From contig NC_083326.1 of the NCBI RefSeq assembly GCF_963455315.2, positions 7,092,201 through 7,156,200 of the forward strand: a stretch of DNA of 64,000 nt, read 5' to 3'. Each line of letters opens with the position of its first letter. The stretch's first letter is position 1. Below are positions 22,985-34,137 of this stretch, in pieces. This DNA is from Globicephala melas. Lineage: Eukaryota > Chordata > Mammalia > Artiodactyla > Delphinidae. Made by a program: the position numbers and the translations under genes. The notes under the pieces are model-generated. The model worked only from the letters and a program-made list of their open reading frames with translations. It searched no databases and was not told the origin of the DNA.

Positions 22985-23601
22985 TTTTTTTATTTATTTA
23001 ACATCTTTATTGGAGTATAATTGCTCTACAATGGTGTGTTAGTTTCCGCTTTGTAACAAAGTGAATCAGCTGTACATATACATATATCCCCATATCTCCT
23101 CCCTCTTGTGTCTCCCTCCTACCCTCCCTATCCCACCCCTCTAGGTGGTCACAAAGCACCGAGCTGATCTCCCTGTGCTATGAGGCTGCTTCCCACTAGC
23201 TATCTATTTTATGTTTGGTAGTGTATATATGTCCATGCCACTCTCTCACTTTGTCACAGCTTACCCTTCCCCCTCCCCGTGTCCTCAAGTCCATTCTCTA
23301 TGTCTGCGTCTTTATTCCTGTCCTGCCCCTAGGTTCTTCATAACCATTTTTTTGTTTTTTTAGATTCCATATATATGTGTTAGCATACGGTATTTGTTTT
23401 TCTCTTTCTGACTTACTTCACTCTGGGAGAAGTCAGAAAGATCAGATCAGAAATAAATGAAAAAGAAATGAAGGAAACAGTAGCAAAGATCAATAAAACT
23501 AAAAGCTGGTTCTTTGAGAAGATAAACAAAATTGATAAACCATTAGCCAGACTCATCAAGAAAACAAAGGGAGAAGACTCAAATCAATAGAATTAGAAAT
23601 G
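22985..23601 (-). mobile_element. Short L1 insertion with 5' inversion
   Basis: Left part (22985-23424) is the L1 3' end in minus orientation, from the T-rich tail through cagctgtacatatacatata to cttactcacttcactct-like sequence that matches the complement of 15352-15784. Right part (about 23434-23601) is plus-strand ORF2 sequence nearly identical to 12609-12774. The roughly 2.6 kb of L1 between these two parts is missing. This is the structure made by twin priming during insertion. Flanking tgcctgcatata (22974-22985) and tgcctacgttta (23601-23612) may be the target-site duplication (9 of 12 bases). Confidence 0.85.
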
Positions 23602-23825
23602 CCTACGTTTAAACCCCATCTTTGCCACTTAACTCTCTGGAATATCTCAGGCTGAGGTATTTACCTTTCCTGAGCCTCATCTCAAAAATGTTGTCTCCTC
23701 ATCTATAAAATATTGTTACTATTATTTGCCTCTTGGGACTGTCTTGGGCTTAAATGAGATAATATGATTGAGAGGGCTTATTTTTGAGGGTCTGATGTAA
23801 TGGACATGTTCAATAAATGGGAACC
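23602..23825 (+). mobile_element. MIR, right part, split by an L1 insertion
   Basis: Resumes with tgcctacgtttaaacccca and continues ctttgccacttaactct, ctgagcctcatctc, ctcctcatctataaaatatt, gggcttaaatgagataatat and caataaatgggaacc, the MIR order to its 3' end. Confidence 0.85.
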
Positions 23826-24521
23826 ATTGTTATCATTGTTACCATCACCAACCTCATCTCTAAGGCTTCAGCTTTGGGCTCTAAGGCTTTGTGTTTCTGT
23901 GAATTGTACAAAACTAAGGACCTTTTTATGAAATGAATTACCTATCAGTGGGCATTTCTCTTCACTCCTGGATTTTCACAGGTTTTCTCCAAAAGATGCA
24001 CATTAGAGTTAGCCCATCCTGGGTAAAACAATTTAAACACAAGTAAGATGTAGGGTTCTGTAATTTCAGAGGCAATATTAAAATAACTCTTTTGCGACAG
24101 AGAAAACAATTTCAGTCTTTTAATTCAAGGAGAAAATGATTCAATTTTTTGAGGCTGCACATGGCAGGAAATAACACGCAGAGTTTATAGCACTTGAAAT
24201 AGTTAACAAGAAGGATAAGCAGGAAAATCCCATGATATGACTTTTTGTCAAACTTGACTTTCCAGGGATTAAAGCTGCTTTGAGTTTAGACCTATGCTTA
24301 TTCCAGTTTGTTTAACCCTTGACAGCTCCAGTCTGTTCCACTCAGTAGTTCCACATGAGGGGGTCATATGACAGAGCCGATGAAGCGACAATATAGAACT
24401 GTGTGATTGTGGAACTGAGAGGCCAATCGATGTTCTACCTAGAATCGAATGGAAGAAATGTAACAGGGCTTTGGATCCACCCACCCAGCTTATGATTTAA
24501 AATCCCCTCTAGCAAATTCCT
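23826..24521. other. Unassigned sequence
   Basis: No gene or confident repeat recognised. Confidence 0.45.
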
Positions 24522-24567
24522 GTTAAATCTTTACTCCGACTTGTGTTAAATCTTTACTCCGACTTGT
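24522..24567. repeat. Perfect 23-bp tandem duplication
   Basis: Two identical 23-base units (24522-24544 and 24545-24567), each starting gttaaatctttactccg and ending acttgt. No other repeat overlaps. Confidence 0.95.
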
Positions 24568-26789
24568 AACCGTAAGACCTTTGATATCCATCTTGTTTTC
24601 TAGCTCTGTAATGATTCTTGTTTATAGAACCTGAAAATCTTAGCGCTGAAGTGATGCTCAGAGTTTATGCAATGCCAGAGTCTTCTTCACATCATCCTTG
24701 CTGGAGTGTTACTGCTCCTTCCTGACCATGTCCCATGATGGGGAGCTCACGGCTTTGTTAGGAGGCAGCCATTCCTTTGGAGGAAAGAACCAGCTTACTT
24801 GAAAACTTTTTCTTTTGCCCTGAAACTTGCTTTTCTGATATATGTGTATTGTACATGTGTGTATATACCTGACAGCCTTTTTTACCTTCCAGATCAATGC
24901 CATATAAATTTGATCCCTCTTTGCATGTGGTCTCTGAAATATTTGAAGCCACCCCACCTCTATCTTCAGCCTTAACATGCTCTGCTCTCTCAGCATCCCT
25001 CATACATCATGATGCCCTTTACCCTCCTGGTCACTGCCCTCTGGGTTTCTTTGGTTTTGATGAAAGTATTTGTAGAAGTGAGTGAACCAAACCAGTTATA
25101 CCCTGTGCCTACTCTCATTCTTCTTTTTCCATTTCTCCCCATTTCACTTGAAAAGCTGTATGTGATACCCCCAATAATGGCTTGATTCATGTTGGGGAAA
25201 ATAAGAGGAGGAATATATACAGGCTCTTAAGTTCTATTTCTCTGCATACATTTCTGTATCAAGATGGCTTCTAAAAATAGTTTTGTAATAATAATTCAGA
25301 TGTAAATCTGGGGTCTGCAAAGTCTCTCAGGCCTTTTCCAATGGCCATTCCTGTATTTCAGATCTTTATCATAAACCTGGGGATAAATGCTGCATCTTTT
25401 ATTTATCCTTACTACATTTCCCTTGGCTCTGAGGATGCTTGTGCTGGTGTTTTTTAATTACCTCTAAAATGTATTAAGGTACTTTAAAAATCTGTTGCTA
25501 TCTTTAGAAATGTTAGAGATCATCAAGCAATTAGGCACCATCTACAAGCCTGGCGAGAGTGCATTTGCTTCGCTGATAACAGTGTCATCATCGAAATGGA
25601 GTGAGCCCCGTGTGGGACAGGTGTTTGAAGGGATGGATCAGTGTAAATAAGACCATCCCAAACCTCGAGTGAAAAGGCAAAGACTGTGCTCTACAAAATA
25701 CTGTCTAAAAGTCAGTGTGTGGGACATTTGACCCTTCTGAGATTCAGGCTCCTAGCTTGGGTAACTGCCTTTCTATAGTATGTCTTTCTATGACCCAAGC
25801 GGGTCAAGGTCATTACATGTTGCGTTTAAAAAAAAAAAAAAAAGAAGGTGAATGGAAACTGAGCTGAGAAGTGCAAAATGTATCATTTTAATTAGGACAT
25901 TCCCCTGCAAAAAGAAAGACCTATATGAAGGTCTTTCTTTTGTGAAGACTCATCTTTCTGTAAACCTGGATTAACATGACCCGGCTAGAGATTCCTAGCC
26001 TAAGGTGTATGAGATGCTATATTATATACCCATTAGTTTGTAATTATGATATCTGAAAAAATAGTGAAAAATATTCATCAGAAAAAAATGAAATGATCAG
26101 CCATGATGTGTTTTTTAGTGAGTTATTATATTTACAAGAACTGTCTCATCAAAATTCAGGAGTTTACATTCAACTGGACCTAGAATCCTTGACTCACCCG
26201 ATGAGACAAGCAAATCTGAATTATCATTGATGACTGCCTCTCTCCTGCTGCGTCTTTGGAGTAACCCTTCCGTCCCCAAGCAGTGAGCACATTTATACTC
26301 AGGGAAATCTTCTTTTAGACATTATTTTTAACTACTTCATCCTTTTACCAAAACTGAGAACCACAAGCTACAGTGATGTTTCTCTTCCTTCTCCACACAG
26401 GGCTTTCTTTCTGCAGTGTTGGTGAGATAGGAAGCACAGCCTCAGGCCGGTCCACGGGGGCTTGGCCTAAGTAGGGATGCTGGATGCTGCAGAGTTGCCA
26501 GCCATGAAACAGAACCAGGGGCCTGGCTCTCCCGAGGAAATGCAGGCCGTGCAACTTCTCTGTTTGGGTTGGCAACAGGAGTCATGTGCTTTACTTTTGC
26601 TGAGGCCTGATCACTTGCTGAATATTTATTTGTCCCCAAGATTATTTAGTTATCCTCAGGAATCCAGGCTCTCCGGCCAACTTTTCTCCTTTGGCATGGG
26701 TTCCCAGTGGGGAATGTGATTGACCCCTTCTCCTCTCAGAAGGGGCCTTAATGCTCATCAGGTTGGAAGCATTTTAGTAGAAAAGCAAA
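24568..26789. other. Unassigned sequence
   Basis: No gene or named repeat is supported. It holds a 15-A run near 25828-25842 and a perfect hairpin at 25910-25941. Frames of up to 95 codons show no recognisable domain. Confidence 0.45.
25910..25941. other. Perfect 13-bp inverted repeat, 6-base loop
   Basis: Arms AAAAGAAAGACCT (25910-25922) and AGGTCTTTCTTTT (25929-25941) are exact complements around the loop atatga. One arm is nearly all purine. Too short for a typical microRNA precursor. Confidence 0.85.
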
Positions 26790-26885
26790 AGGGGACCCAG
26801 GAGGACACATGACTTGCTAAAAGATAGCAGCAGTACTAAGACTAGAGCTTGGATCTTCTGATCCCAAATCCAGAGTTCTTTCTAG
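26790..26885 (-). mobile_element. MIR fragment
   Basis: Reverse MIR core remnants: cacatgacttgctaaaagat and cttggatcttctgatcccaa, then tccagagttctttct. Weakly conserved. Confidence 0.5.
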
Positions 26886-26887
26886 AA

Positions 26888-26985
26888 TCTCTCAAACTCT
26901 GGGGAGCATATAAGTGCCTGAGGATCTCATTTAATAAAATACAGACTCTTAGATCTCCTCTTTAGAAATTCTGACGTGGAATTTT
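26888..26985 (+). mobile_element. MER5-like hAT fragment
   Basis: Order of MER5A motifs: ctctcaaactctggg, gtgcctgaggatctcattta, ataaaatacagactcttaga, tctttagaaattctga. The right half is missing. Confidence 0.5.
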
Positions 26986-27195
26986 CCTGCTGAACACGAA
27001 TCTCCGTGATCCGAGATGGCTTGTGTGCACTAGGTCACACTGGCTTATCAATGTTTACCTTCTACTTGCATTCACCCTGTGACGTTACTCAGTTAAATAT
27101 GAAGATTGTTGTATTCCCTTACTTATTAAAAAAAGAATACAGCACAAAGAACATGGTAAAAACTTTAAAATAACTTACAGAAAGAAAAAAACCTA

Positions 27196-27290
27196 CCCAT
27201 CAGTCTGTCTATCTACCTACCCTTTCTATCTATCTATCTATCTACCTACCTACCTACCCATCACTCTATCTACCTACCCTTTCATCTTTG
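27196..27290. repeat. (ATCT)n/(CTAC)n tetranucleotide tract
   Basis: Mixed ctat, atct and ctac units over about 95 bases with the block ctaccctttc repeated at both sides, showing internal duplication. Confidence 0.9.
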
Positions 27291-27414
27291 GAGATGTTAT
27301 CTATCAACCCAATAATTCTGTTATCTTATTTTTACTTAAGCCAAGTAGCCTGTGTTATTTGACTTCCTAGGAAACAGGGTCCTCAAAATCTATTAAAGTG
27401 GAAAAATACTATTA

Positions 27415-27655
27415 ATTTTATTGAGCATATGCTACATTACTGGGTACCGTGCTCAGTGTTTTACATGTATTCACTCATTTAATCACATTGACCTTATGAA
27501 GAAAGTCCTATTATTCCCATTTTCCAGATAAGAAAACTGAAGCTTGGAGAGGCTAATTAGCTTATGCTAAGTTTTCTGGTTAGGAAGCAATAAGGCTGAG
27601 ATTCAAACCCTCCAACTCCAAAGCCTATGCTCTTCCTCACCACACTGCTTTCCAG
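27415..27655 (-). mobile_element. MIR SINE, nearly complete
   Basis: Reverse MIR from its 3' end: ttattgagcatatgctacat, tgtattcactcatttaatca, tattattcccattttccaga, gaaaactgaagcttggagag, then gattcaaaccctccaactcc. Confidence 0.85.
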
Positions 27656-28349
27656 GTGTGCAGACGAGAGTCAGAGATGCCTGAACATCAGGTCCTCACC
27701 TCCATGAAGAAAGGAGACATTCCTAAACAGAAAACAATCAAAGGACAAAAATAACAAGTGTACTTAATTTCTAAACTGTGTGCTAAAGATATATGGTGCT
27801 ATAGGGAGTAAGAGTACGGACGTATCCACTGGGCTGGAAGCTTTGAACGCAAGGGAGGAAAATCTCACTTTATACTAATGGCAGAGGGTACTATGATAGG
27901 CGTGAGGGGCAGGGAGTAACTCAGTGAAATGAAAAGTCCCAGAGAGCCCCAGCCTGCCACGAAGCCATCCGTTTTGGCTGACTCTCCAAGCAGACCCTTT
28001 GCCAGAGCCACTGAAGATTTGGGATTTGACTCTTTTCTTCTCTCTAGAGCTGTTAATCAGCGCAGACAGGACCCCAAATGAGAGGAAAGAGGGATGACAG
28101 GCTGGAGGTTTGCGCTCTTAATAATTCAGGATATAGTGCTACCAGGAGAAAAACTTTCCCCAGAAATGAAATCTCCATTGTCCCCAGTGAGTTAAGTATT
28201 ATAAAAGTTTTTCTTATGATTTCCTTGGAGTTTCTTCAATCTCTCCCTCCTCTAAGTATCCACTATGCTTTCTTTTGGCTTTAGCTTTAGACACGCCATC
28301 GTTGCATGTGCTACTTATCACTGCCAATGATGTCAACTGACATTTACTG
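27656..28349. other. Unassigned sequence
   Basis: No gene or confident repeat recognised. Confidence 0.45.
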
Positions 28350-29185
28350 TCTTTTTTTGAAACTGAAGTATAATTCACTTACAATATTATATTAGTTCCA
28401 TCTGTACAACATAATGATTTGATGCTTTTATACATTACAAAGTGATCATCACAATAAATCTAGTTACCATCTGTCACCACCATTACAATATTATTGACGG
28501 TATTCCCTATGCTGCATATTTCATCCCTAGACTCATTTATTTTATAACTGGAAGTTTGTACCTCTTAATTCCCTTCACCTATTTTACTCATCCACCCCCC
28601 TCCTCTCTGGCACCCTCTGTATCTCTGTTTCTGTTTGGTTTGTTTTGTTTTTTAGATTCCACGTATAAGTGAAATCATACAGTATTTGTCTTTCCCTGAC
28701 TTATTTTACTAAGCATAATATCCTCTAGGTCCATCCATGTCACAAACGGCAGGATTTTGTTTTTTACATGGATGAATAATATTCCATTGGATATACATAC
28801 CATGTTTCCTTCATCTGTTTATCTGTTGATAGACACTTAACTTGCTTCCATATCTTGGCTATTGTAAATAATGTGGCAGTGAACACAGGGATGCATATGT
28901 CTTTTCGAATTGGTGTTTTCGTTTTCTTCAGAAAAATACCCAGAAGTGGAATTGCTGGATTGTATGGAATTTTTCATATTTTGAGGAACCTCCCACAGAG
29001 GCTGCCCCAATTTACGTTCCCACAAACAGTGCACGAGGGTTCCCTTTTCTCCGCGTCCTCGTCAACACTTGTTATGTGTGGTCTTTTTTATAATGGCCAT
29101 TGTGACAGGTGTGGGGTGATATCTCACTGTGGTTTTGATTTGCATGACCCTGATGGTTAGTGACGCTGAGCATCTTTTCATGCGT
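28350..29185 (-). mobile_element. L1 LINE, 3' UTR plus end of ORF2
   Basis: Minus-strand L1 of moderate age. The left end is 3' UTR; from about 28640 the text is reverse ORF2 C-terminus (ttccacgtataagtgaaatc, ccatccatgtcacaaa, aatattccattggatata, gtgaacacagggatgcatat, ggaattgctggattgta, gtgatatctcactgtggttt). It is older than the 9.9-15.8 kb copy. The frame fragment at 28837-29034 is an ORF2 remnant with stops on both sides. Confidence 0.9.
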
Positions 29186-30874
29186 GACAGTTACTGTCTT
29201 GTACACTGCACTGTGCCGGGCACGGAAGATACTTAAGTCCCTGCCATTGGGTGTTTAAGCCCTGTCTGGGGAGATAGGACCCGTCCATAATACCAATTAG
29301 CAGCCCTTAGAGTTCACTGTGATCTCAGTGGACTTTATTATAAAGGGAGGAAGATGTAGGCAACAAATTAATAGGACAGACCAAAAGTGAGCCAGAGAGT
29401 AGGAGGAAGGAGAGGCCCTGAGGACTGGCATGGCCTGGGGTGGGAGGGACTCATCTTCTAGAGAAGGCAAGCCTCAAGAGGGGGCTCTGCTGGTAGGACT
29501 GGAGTTATACAAGAGGCTACAGTGAGGGTGCTTCCAGCAGCTCTGTCTCCCTGCCTAGACCACAGCCACTGGGAGGGGTCCGGGTTCCCACCACATCTCC
29601 CCTGGGGGCCCTGCCCCATGCGTTATACATCAGAGGCAGTGGCCATTGGGGTCCCCTGGGAAGCAGGCTCTGTGACAAAGATTTGTGTAAAGGGCGTTTG
29701 TTAGGGAGGGCTCTTGGGAAAGAAGAAAGAGGGACGCAGTGTTGAGGATAAGTTGGGCTGTGACGCTGTCCCAGTGACAGCCTCGTCTGACGCCCCGGGG
29801 ACTTCTGCAGCTGAAATGTCCTTCAGAGTTGCCCCAGCTTGGAGGCCTTTATACTCTCCTGTCATCATGTCCTTGGATGTGGGCTCTCCCGGGAGGGAGC
29901 ACGACCTCAGCTCTATTCAGCAGAGACAGTTCCAAACGGGGGCCGCAGCCCCTGCAGCCAGTGCAGTGAGTCCTCTGTTCCTGAAGGGGGCACTAGGCAG
30001 CGGGGCAGATCCATCCCATGGGCTCTCCAAGAGCACTGGACACCTTGACTGAGAACAGCTCTCTCAATAGCCCTGGGTCTCTGACGGCACTTGGTCCCCG
30101 ACTTGTGGCTGCGACATAGACAGAGTAGGGCTGGAATTGCAGCATTTGTTTAAAGAATACTAATTTTCCAGGCCAAGAAAGACCATTTTGCAAAGGGTTG
30201 AGTAGCAGCCACCACAAATGGCCAAGTGTATGGGTTTCAGGCTTCAAAATATCATCATCATTTGTAATGAGAGGGAATGGCAGTGTTCCCAAGCCAATTA
30301 GTGATTGTTGGGGAGGAATTAGTGACCTGTAAAGTCAGGCAAATGGTATCATTTCAAATACTGTTCCCCAAAGATTTTTTTTGAGAGACAGAGAGGCCTT
30401 GGAGTAAGATAAACATCTCCGTGTACACAACTGTTAGTTAATTCAGGAGCCAGCCTAGGAGACAAAATAATTTATGGTAAGCCTCCTTCCGAGGAGTTGA
30501 AATACTTTGGGTATCATTTCTCAGCCTTTAAGAGAGCGGTAGGAGTTAGGAAGGGGGCACTCACTCTATTTATTTTGTTGGAGATGGGGAATCTCCACAA
30601 GGTGAGGTAAATTCCCTGAAGTCTGAGGTGAGGAAGTGGCTCATTCTGAGGCAGAACTTGGATCAGCCGGGTCTCAGTGCTTGAAGCACCAAGTTCCTTG
30701 GAGGCAGGGCGAGAATGGATCTAAAAAGATTGATAAACATTGTGCCGCAGGGTAGAGTTTTCCACAGACTCATTTAGACTCCAAATCTGCATGTCCCCCA
30801 GACTTTCCCATTTGTGTAAATGGTAGTATAAACACCCAGTCAGTCAAGCAAAATCATTAGGAATCTTTCTTATG
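29186..30874. other. Mostly unassigned; weak L2-like start
   Basis: The first 270 bases have weak reverse-L2 features (cactgtgccgggcacgg at 29208, gccctgaggactggcatg at 29414). A section around 29640-30020 resembles an old LTR but I cannot name it. No gene is supported; the 112-codon frame at 29714-30052 has no recognisable domain. Confidence 0.4.
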
Positions 30875-31690
30875 TTCTTCCTGTCCTCATTCCTTACAGC
30901 TAACCTGTCAGCACATCTTATTAGTTCCGCTTTCAGAATGTACCTTGCATCTCTCTCCACCTGCCACCTGCACCCTGACATCCAAGTCACCATCATCGCC
31001 CACCTGGAGCACCTCAGTGGCCTCCTTGCTGGTCTCCCTGTTTTCATGCTAACCTCCCCCTAATACATTCTTCACATTTCAGGAATCAGCCAGAAGGAAC
31101 TTATCAGCATGCAAATTAGATCACATCACTCCCCTATTGAACACTTCATGGCTTCCTGGTACACTGGAATAAAGTTGAAATTGCTTATTATGCAAGACCC
31201 TGTGGGTTCCTCCTCTTCAACCTTGTCCCACACTGCTTTTCTTGCTTCAGCCCCACCAGCCTCTTTCCTGAATATACCAACCTCTTTCCTGCCCCAGGGC
31301 CTTTGCACTTGCTGTTTTCTCTGTGTTGCTTGCTCTTCCTCCAGCTGTTTACATGGATGACTCCTTCTTCTCTTTCAGAACTCAGCCCAAATGATATCTT
31401 TTCAGAAAGGCCTTCTAGCTAAAATAACCCTCTCCCCTGAGATAGTTGTTACATCACCTGTCTCTACTTCCTATAAGGCCCTTATCACAATCTGATTTTT
31501 TTTTTTTTTTTTTACTAAATCACTGTTTCCTTATATGTTGTCTGTCTTCTCTCACTGCAATGTAAGTTCCATCAGAGCAGGGACCTGTCTGTTTACGGGT
31601 TTATTGTTGTATCTCATTGCTAACACAACGATGGAACATAGTAGGCATGTAATCAGCATAGGGTGAAAGAATGAATGAATAAGTAAATAT
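30875..31690 (+). mobile_element. L2 LINE, 3' part
   Basis: Long plus-strand L2 tail in order: ctggagcacctcagtggcct, ccttgctggtctccctg, agatcacatcactccccta, cttcatggcttcctgg, tgccccagggcctttgcact at 31291, gaactcagcccaaatg, gaaaggccttc, ataaggcccttatcac, then aatgtaagttccatcagagc and cagggacctgtctg, ending gaatgaatgaataa. A T run at 31497-31513 interrupts it. No intact reading frame. Confidence 0.85.
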
Positions 31691-31807
31691 ATGAGTTTTC
31701 TGGGGCCTGTTGTACAAATGAAATCAGAATACAGGAGCACCAGCTAAACTGTGATTTCCTAATTACATTACTAGAGGTTTGTACATTAAGCTATAATTTG
31801 CAAATAT

Positions 31808-31912
31808 TTTATTTTATTATTAATTTTTATTGGCGTATAGTTGCTTTACAATGTTGTGTTAGTTTCTGCTGTACAGCAAAGTGAATCAGCTATACATATA
31901 CATATATCCAAG
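31808..31912 (-). mobile_element. L1 3' terminal fragment
   Basis: About 105 bases of reverse L1 end (attggcgtatagttgcttta, caatgttgtgttagtttctg, gtgaatcagctatacatata), the same family as the 22985 copy. It is heavily truncated. Confidence 0.85.
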
Positions 31913-32204
31913 TATTTTATATAAGGTTCTAGAAGGATACACTATCTAAGGGAAACCAACACATGAGTAGATTGTAGTACTCCATAGTATGTTGCCATGG
32001 AGCTATTAGATGATGCAGCATCTCCTCTTATAATTTCTTATAGTATGTTGCTTATAAGATAGGATATACCGTATGATCCTATTTTCCTTTTCAAAAAAAA
32101 GTGTTATTATATCTATACAGCAAAGGCTAGAAGGACGTTACCAAAGTGTTAGCCAGGATCATCCGGAGTGTTCTGGTTTTCCTTTGTTTTGTTTTTCTTA
32201 TCTT

Positions 32205-32426
32205 TCTTATCTTATTTTTTTATTTTTCTTTTTTGTGGTATGCAGGCCTCTCACTGTTGTGGCCTTTCCCATTGTGGAGCACAGGCTCAGCGGCCATGGC
32301 TCACGGGCCCAGCCGCTCCGCGGCATGTGGAATCCTCCCGGACCGGGGCACGAACCCGCGTCCCCTGCTTCGGCAGGCGGACTCTCAACCACTGCGCCAC
32401 CAGGGAAGGCCTCTTATCTTATTTTT
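32205..32426 (-). mobile_element. CHR-2-like SINE with 15-bp target-site duplication
   Basis: tRNA-derived SINE in reverse: T-rich tail, gcctctcactgttgtggcc, cagcggccatggctcacggg, ccggggcacgaacccgcgtc (reverse B-box region) and accactgcgccaccaggga (head). The 15 bases tcttatcttattttt occur at 32205-32219 and again at 32412-32426. CHR SINEs are known from cetaceans, hippopotamus and ruminants; this form with the ggcctctcac tail is the type abundant in whales. Confidence 0.93.
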
Positions 32427-32984
32427 ATATGGTGAATTTATAATCTTTTTAAAAGCAGCAACTGTTTTTGTTGTTTTTCTTCCTAAACATAGGAATGGCG
32501 AATCCTTCTGTGGAGTAAAGAATGAGCGTCCTCTTTGTCTTTTTCCTAAATCCAACTTTTCATACCTTGGTTCACTTGCTTTTCATTGAATAAGCTGTGA
32601 ATTACGAGTTTTGTGGAAGTGATAGTGGTGGTGTCATTGGTGACAATGTTGTTTTAAGAAAAAGCCCTTCTCAGGTGTGCGTTTCCTCCCTGGAGGGCCC
32701 TGTCTGGTACACTCTTCTGGTGCGGCCTGCTGGGAAGCTGCGGCTGCCTTGGGGCCTCCGGAGAACCTGCTGTGTTCAGAAAAGAACTCTTGAGAGCGCC
32801 TGGTGGCCTGCTGAAGGAGTGTTGAGTCAGCCGTAAGTTCTGTCAAAGCACACAGCTGAGCCAGAGCCGCATCCTCTGTGGCTCTGAATTCCATTTGGAT
32901 TCCCTGGGGTACCAGCGAGAGAAGCTGAAGGCCGCCCTAAACACTCAACCAGCTCTGTTCCTCCCTGAGCGGACTTGAGCACAG
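32427..32984. other. Unassigned sequence
   Basis: No gene or named repeat. Becomes GC-rich after 32680, leading into the CpG-richer patch. Confidence 0.45.
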
Positions 32985-33480
32985 GAGAAGGTGAGGGGCG
33001 GGTACAGGTCAGGAGCAACTGACACTGGCCCTGGAAAGGCACGATCCGCATCGGGGAGGCCTGGCCTCCGTGACCTCAGGAGACCAAGTCTCGGGTGAGC
33101 AGAGTCCTGGGATGCTAAGGGAGGACAAAGGTGCTGGGCGTAAAATGCCGTGAGGTTTTTCTCCTTCCTCCCTTCGCCCTTGCCTCCTATCTTGATCTTT
33201 CTGCTTTCCTGGGCCCCCGGCATCATCCTCTGAGAGCCCCTACCTAGCCTCCTCCCTCCACAGACCCGCAGGAGGCGAGAACCAACATTCTGTAAATAAA
33301 TGCGCATCAGACGCTTAGCAGATGAAAGGGCTGCGACACACGCAGCAGATGAGGCCAAGGGGCAGAACTGTCCCTTCGTCATGGAGATCCACTCGAAGGA
33401 CAGAGGACAGAGGTGCCGGTGCGGGCAAGACGAAGTGCAAGGCACGGACACCGGGTAGAAGTGAAGCAGTAGATGCCCAC
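32985..33480. promoter_or_regulatory. CpG-richer unique patch (possible weak CpG island)
   Basis: I count about 24 CpG in roughly 490 bases of GC-rich sequence outside any repeat I recognise, well above the sparse CpG of the flanks; density is highest at 33296-33460. A 168-codon minus-strand frame (32945-33451) covers it but has no recognisable domain. A promoter or enhancer role is inference. Confidence 0.3.
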
Positions 33481-33638
33481 ATCAAAGGCCAGGCTGGATC
33501 CAGGACTGGGGAGGCCTGAGGCTTTTACCACATTGGAGGCTTTCTCAGAAAGAGGAGAGATGAGCTGCTAGGCCCCCTCCCAGGACTCAGAAAGGGGCCC
33601 GTGCAAGTGAGGAGCTCTTGGCTTGAGCTCTGTTAGTT
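33481..33638. other. Unassigned sequence
   Basis: No gene or repeat recognised between the CpG-richer patch and the LTR. Confidence 0.4.
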
Positions 33639-34137
33639 TCCTGGTGTGATAGGGTTCTCCGGACAAACAGAGCCTATAGAATGTGTGTGTATATAAATAA
33701 AAGTATATTTAGAGAGAGAGAGAGAAATATATATATGTGTGTGTGTGTGTGTGTATACACATACACACATATATATATATAAAGAGATTTATTTTAAGGA
33801 GCTGGCTCACTTGATTTTGGAGGCTGGCACGTTCAGAATCTGCAGGTGGGCCAGCAGACTGGAGACCTAGAAAGAACGATGTTGCAGTTGAAGTCCAAGG
33901 GCCGTCTGCCAGCAGAATCCCCGCTTGCTGGGGAGAGGTCAGCATGTTGTTCTGTTGGATGAGACCTGCCCGTATTATGGAGGGCAATCTGCCTTACTCA
34001 GGGTCCCCTGATTTAAATGTAAATCTCATCCAAAACACCCTCACAGAAACTTCCAGAGTAGTTTTTACCCTAATATCTGGGCACCACGGCCCAGCCAAGT
34101 TAACACCTGTGTTTGCAGTCAAATTCAATTCCGCATA
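33639..34137 (-). mobile_element. MaLR-like LTR (MLT1-like)
   Basis: Reverse LTR: gttagtttcctggtgtgata and gttctccggacaaacagagc at the left, agagatttattttaaggagc after a microsatellite, then ctggctcacttgattttgga, ggtgggccagcagactggag, ttatggagggcaatctgcct, gatttaaatgtaaatctcat, ctgggcaccacggcccagcc and aagttaacacctgtg. Solo LTR; no viral genes are present. The exact family is uncertain. Confidence 0.7.
33685..33784. repeat. Compound AG/AT/GT/AC microsatellite with palindromic layout
   Basis: Lies inside the LTR. An AG run (33711-33724) is followed by AT, then a GT run (33736-33754), then atacacatacacac and a second AT run. The two AT/GT and AC/AT halves are imperfect complements, so the tract can fold on itself. 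Confidence 0.9.

Noticed and set aside
27196..27290. Possible CRISPR-like or satellite array
   Set aside because: Units are four bases with no spacers; this is an ordinary tetranucleotide microsatellite in a mammalian genome.
29981..29996. Third CTCF-like motif (gaagggggcactagg)
   Set aside because: The core matches, but the upstream CCA positions do not; too weak to list.
32073..32589. Frames of 120-147 codons on the plus strand
   Set aside because: They run through the reverse CHR-2-like SINE, whose CpG-rich body lacks stops in several frames; the peptides are SINE translation.
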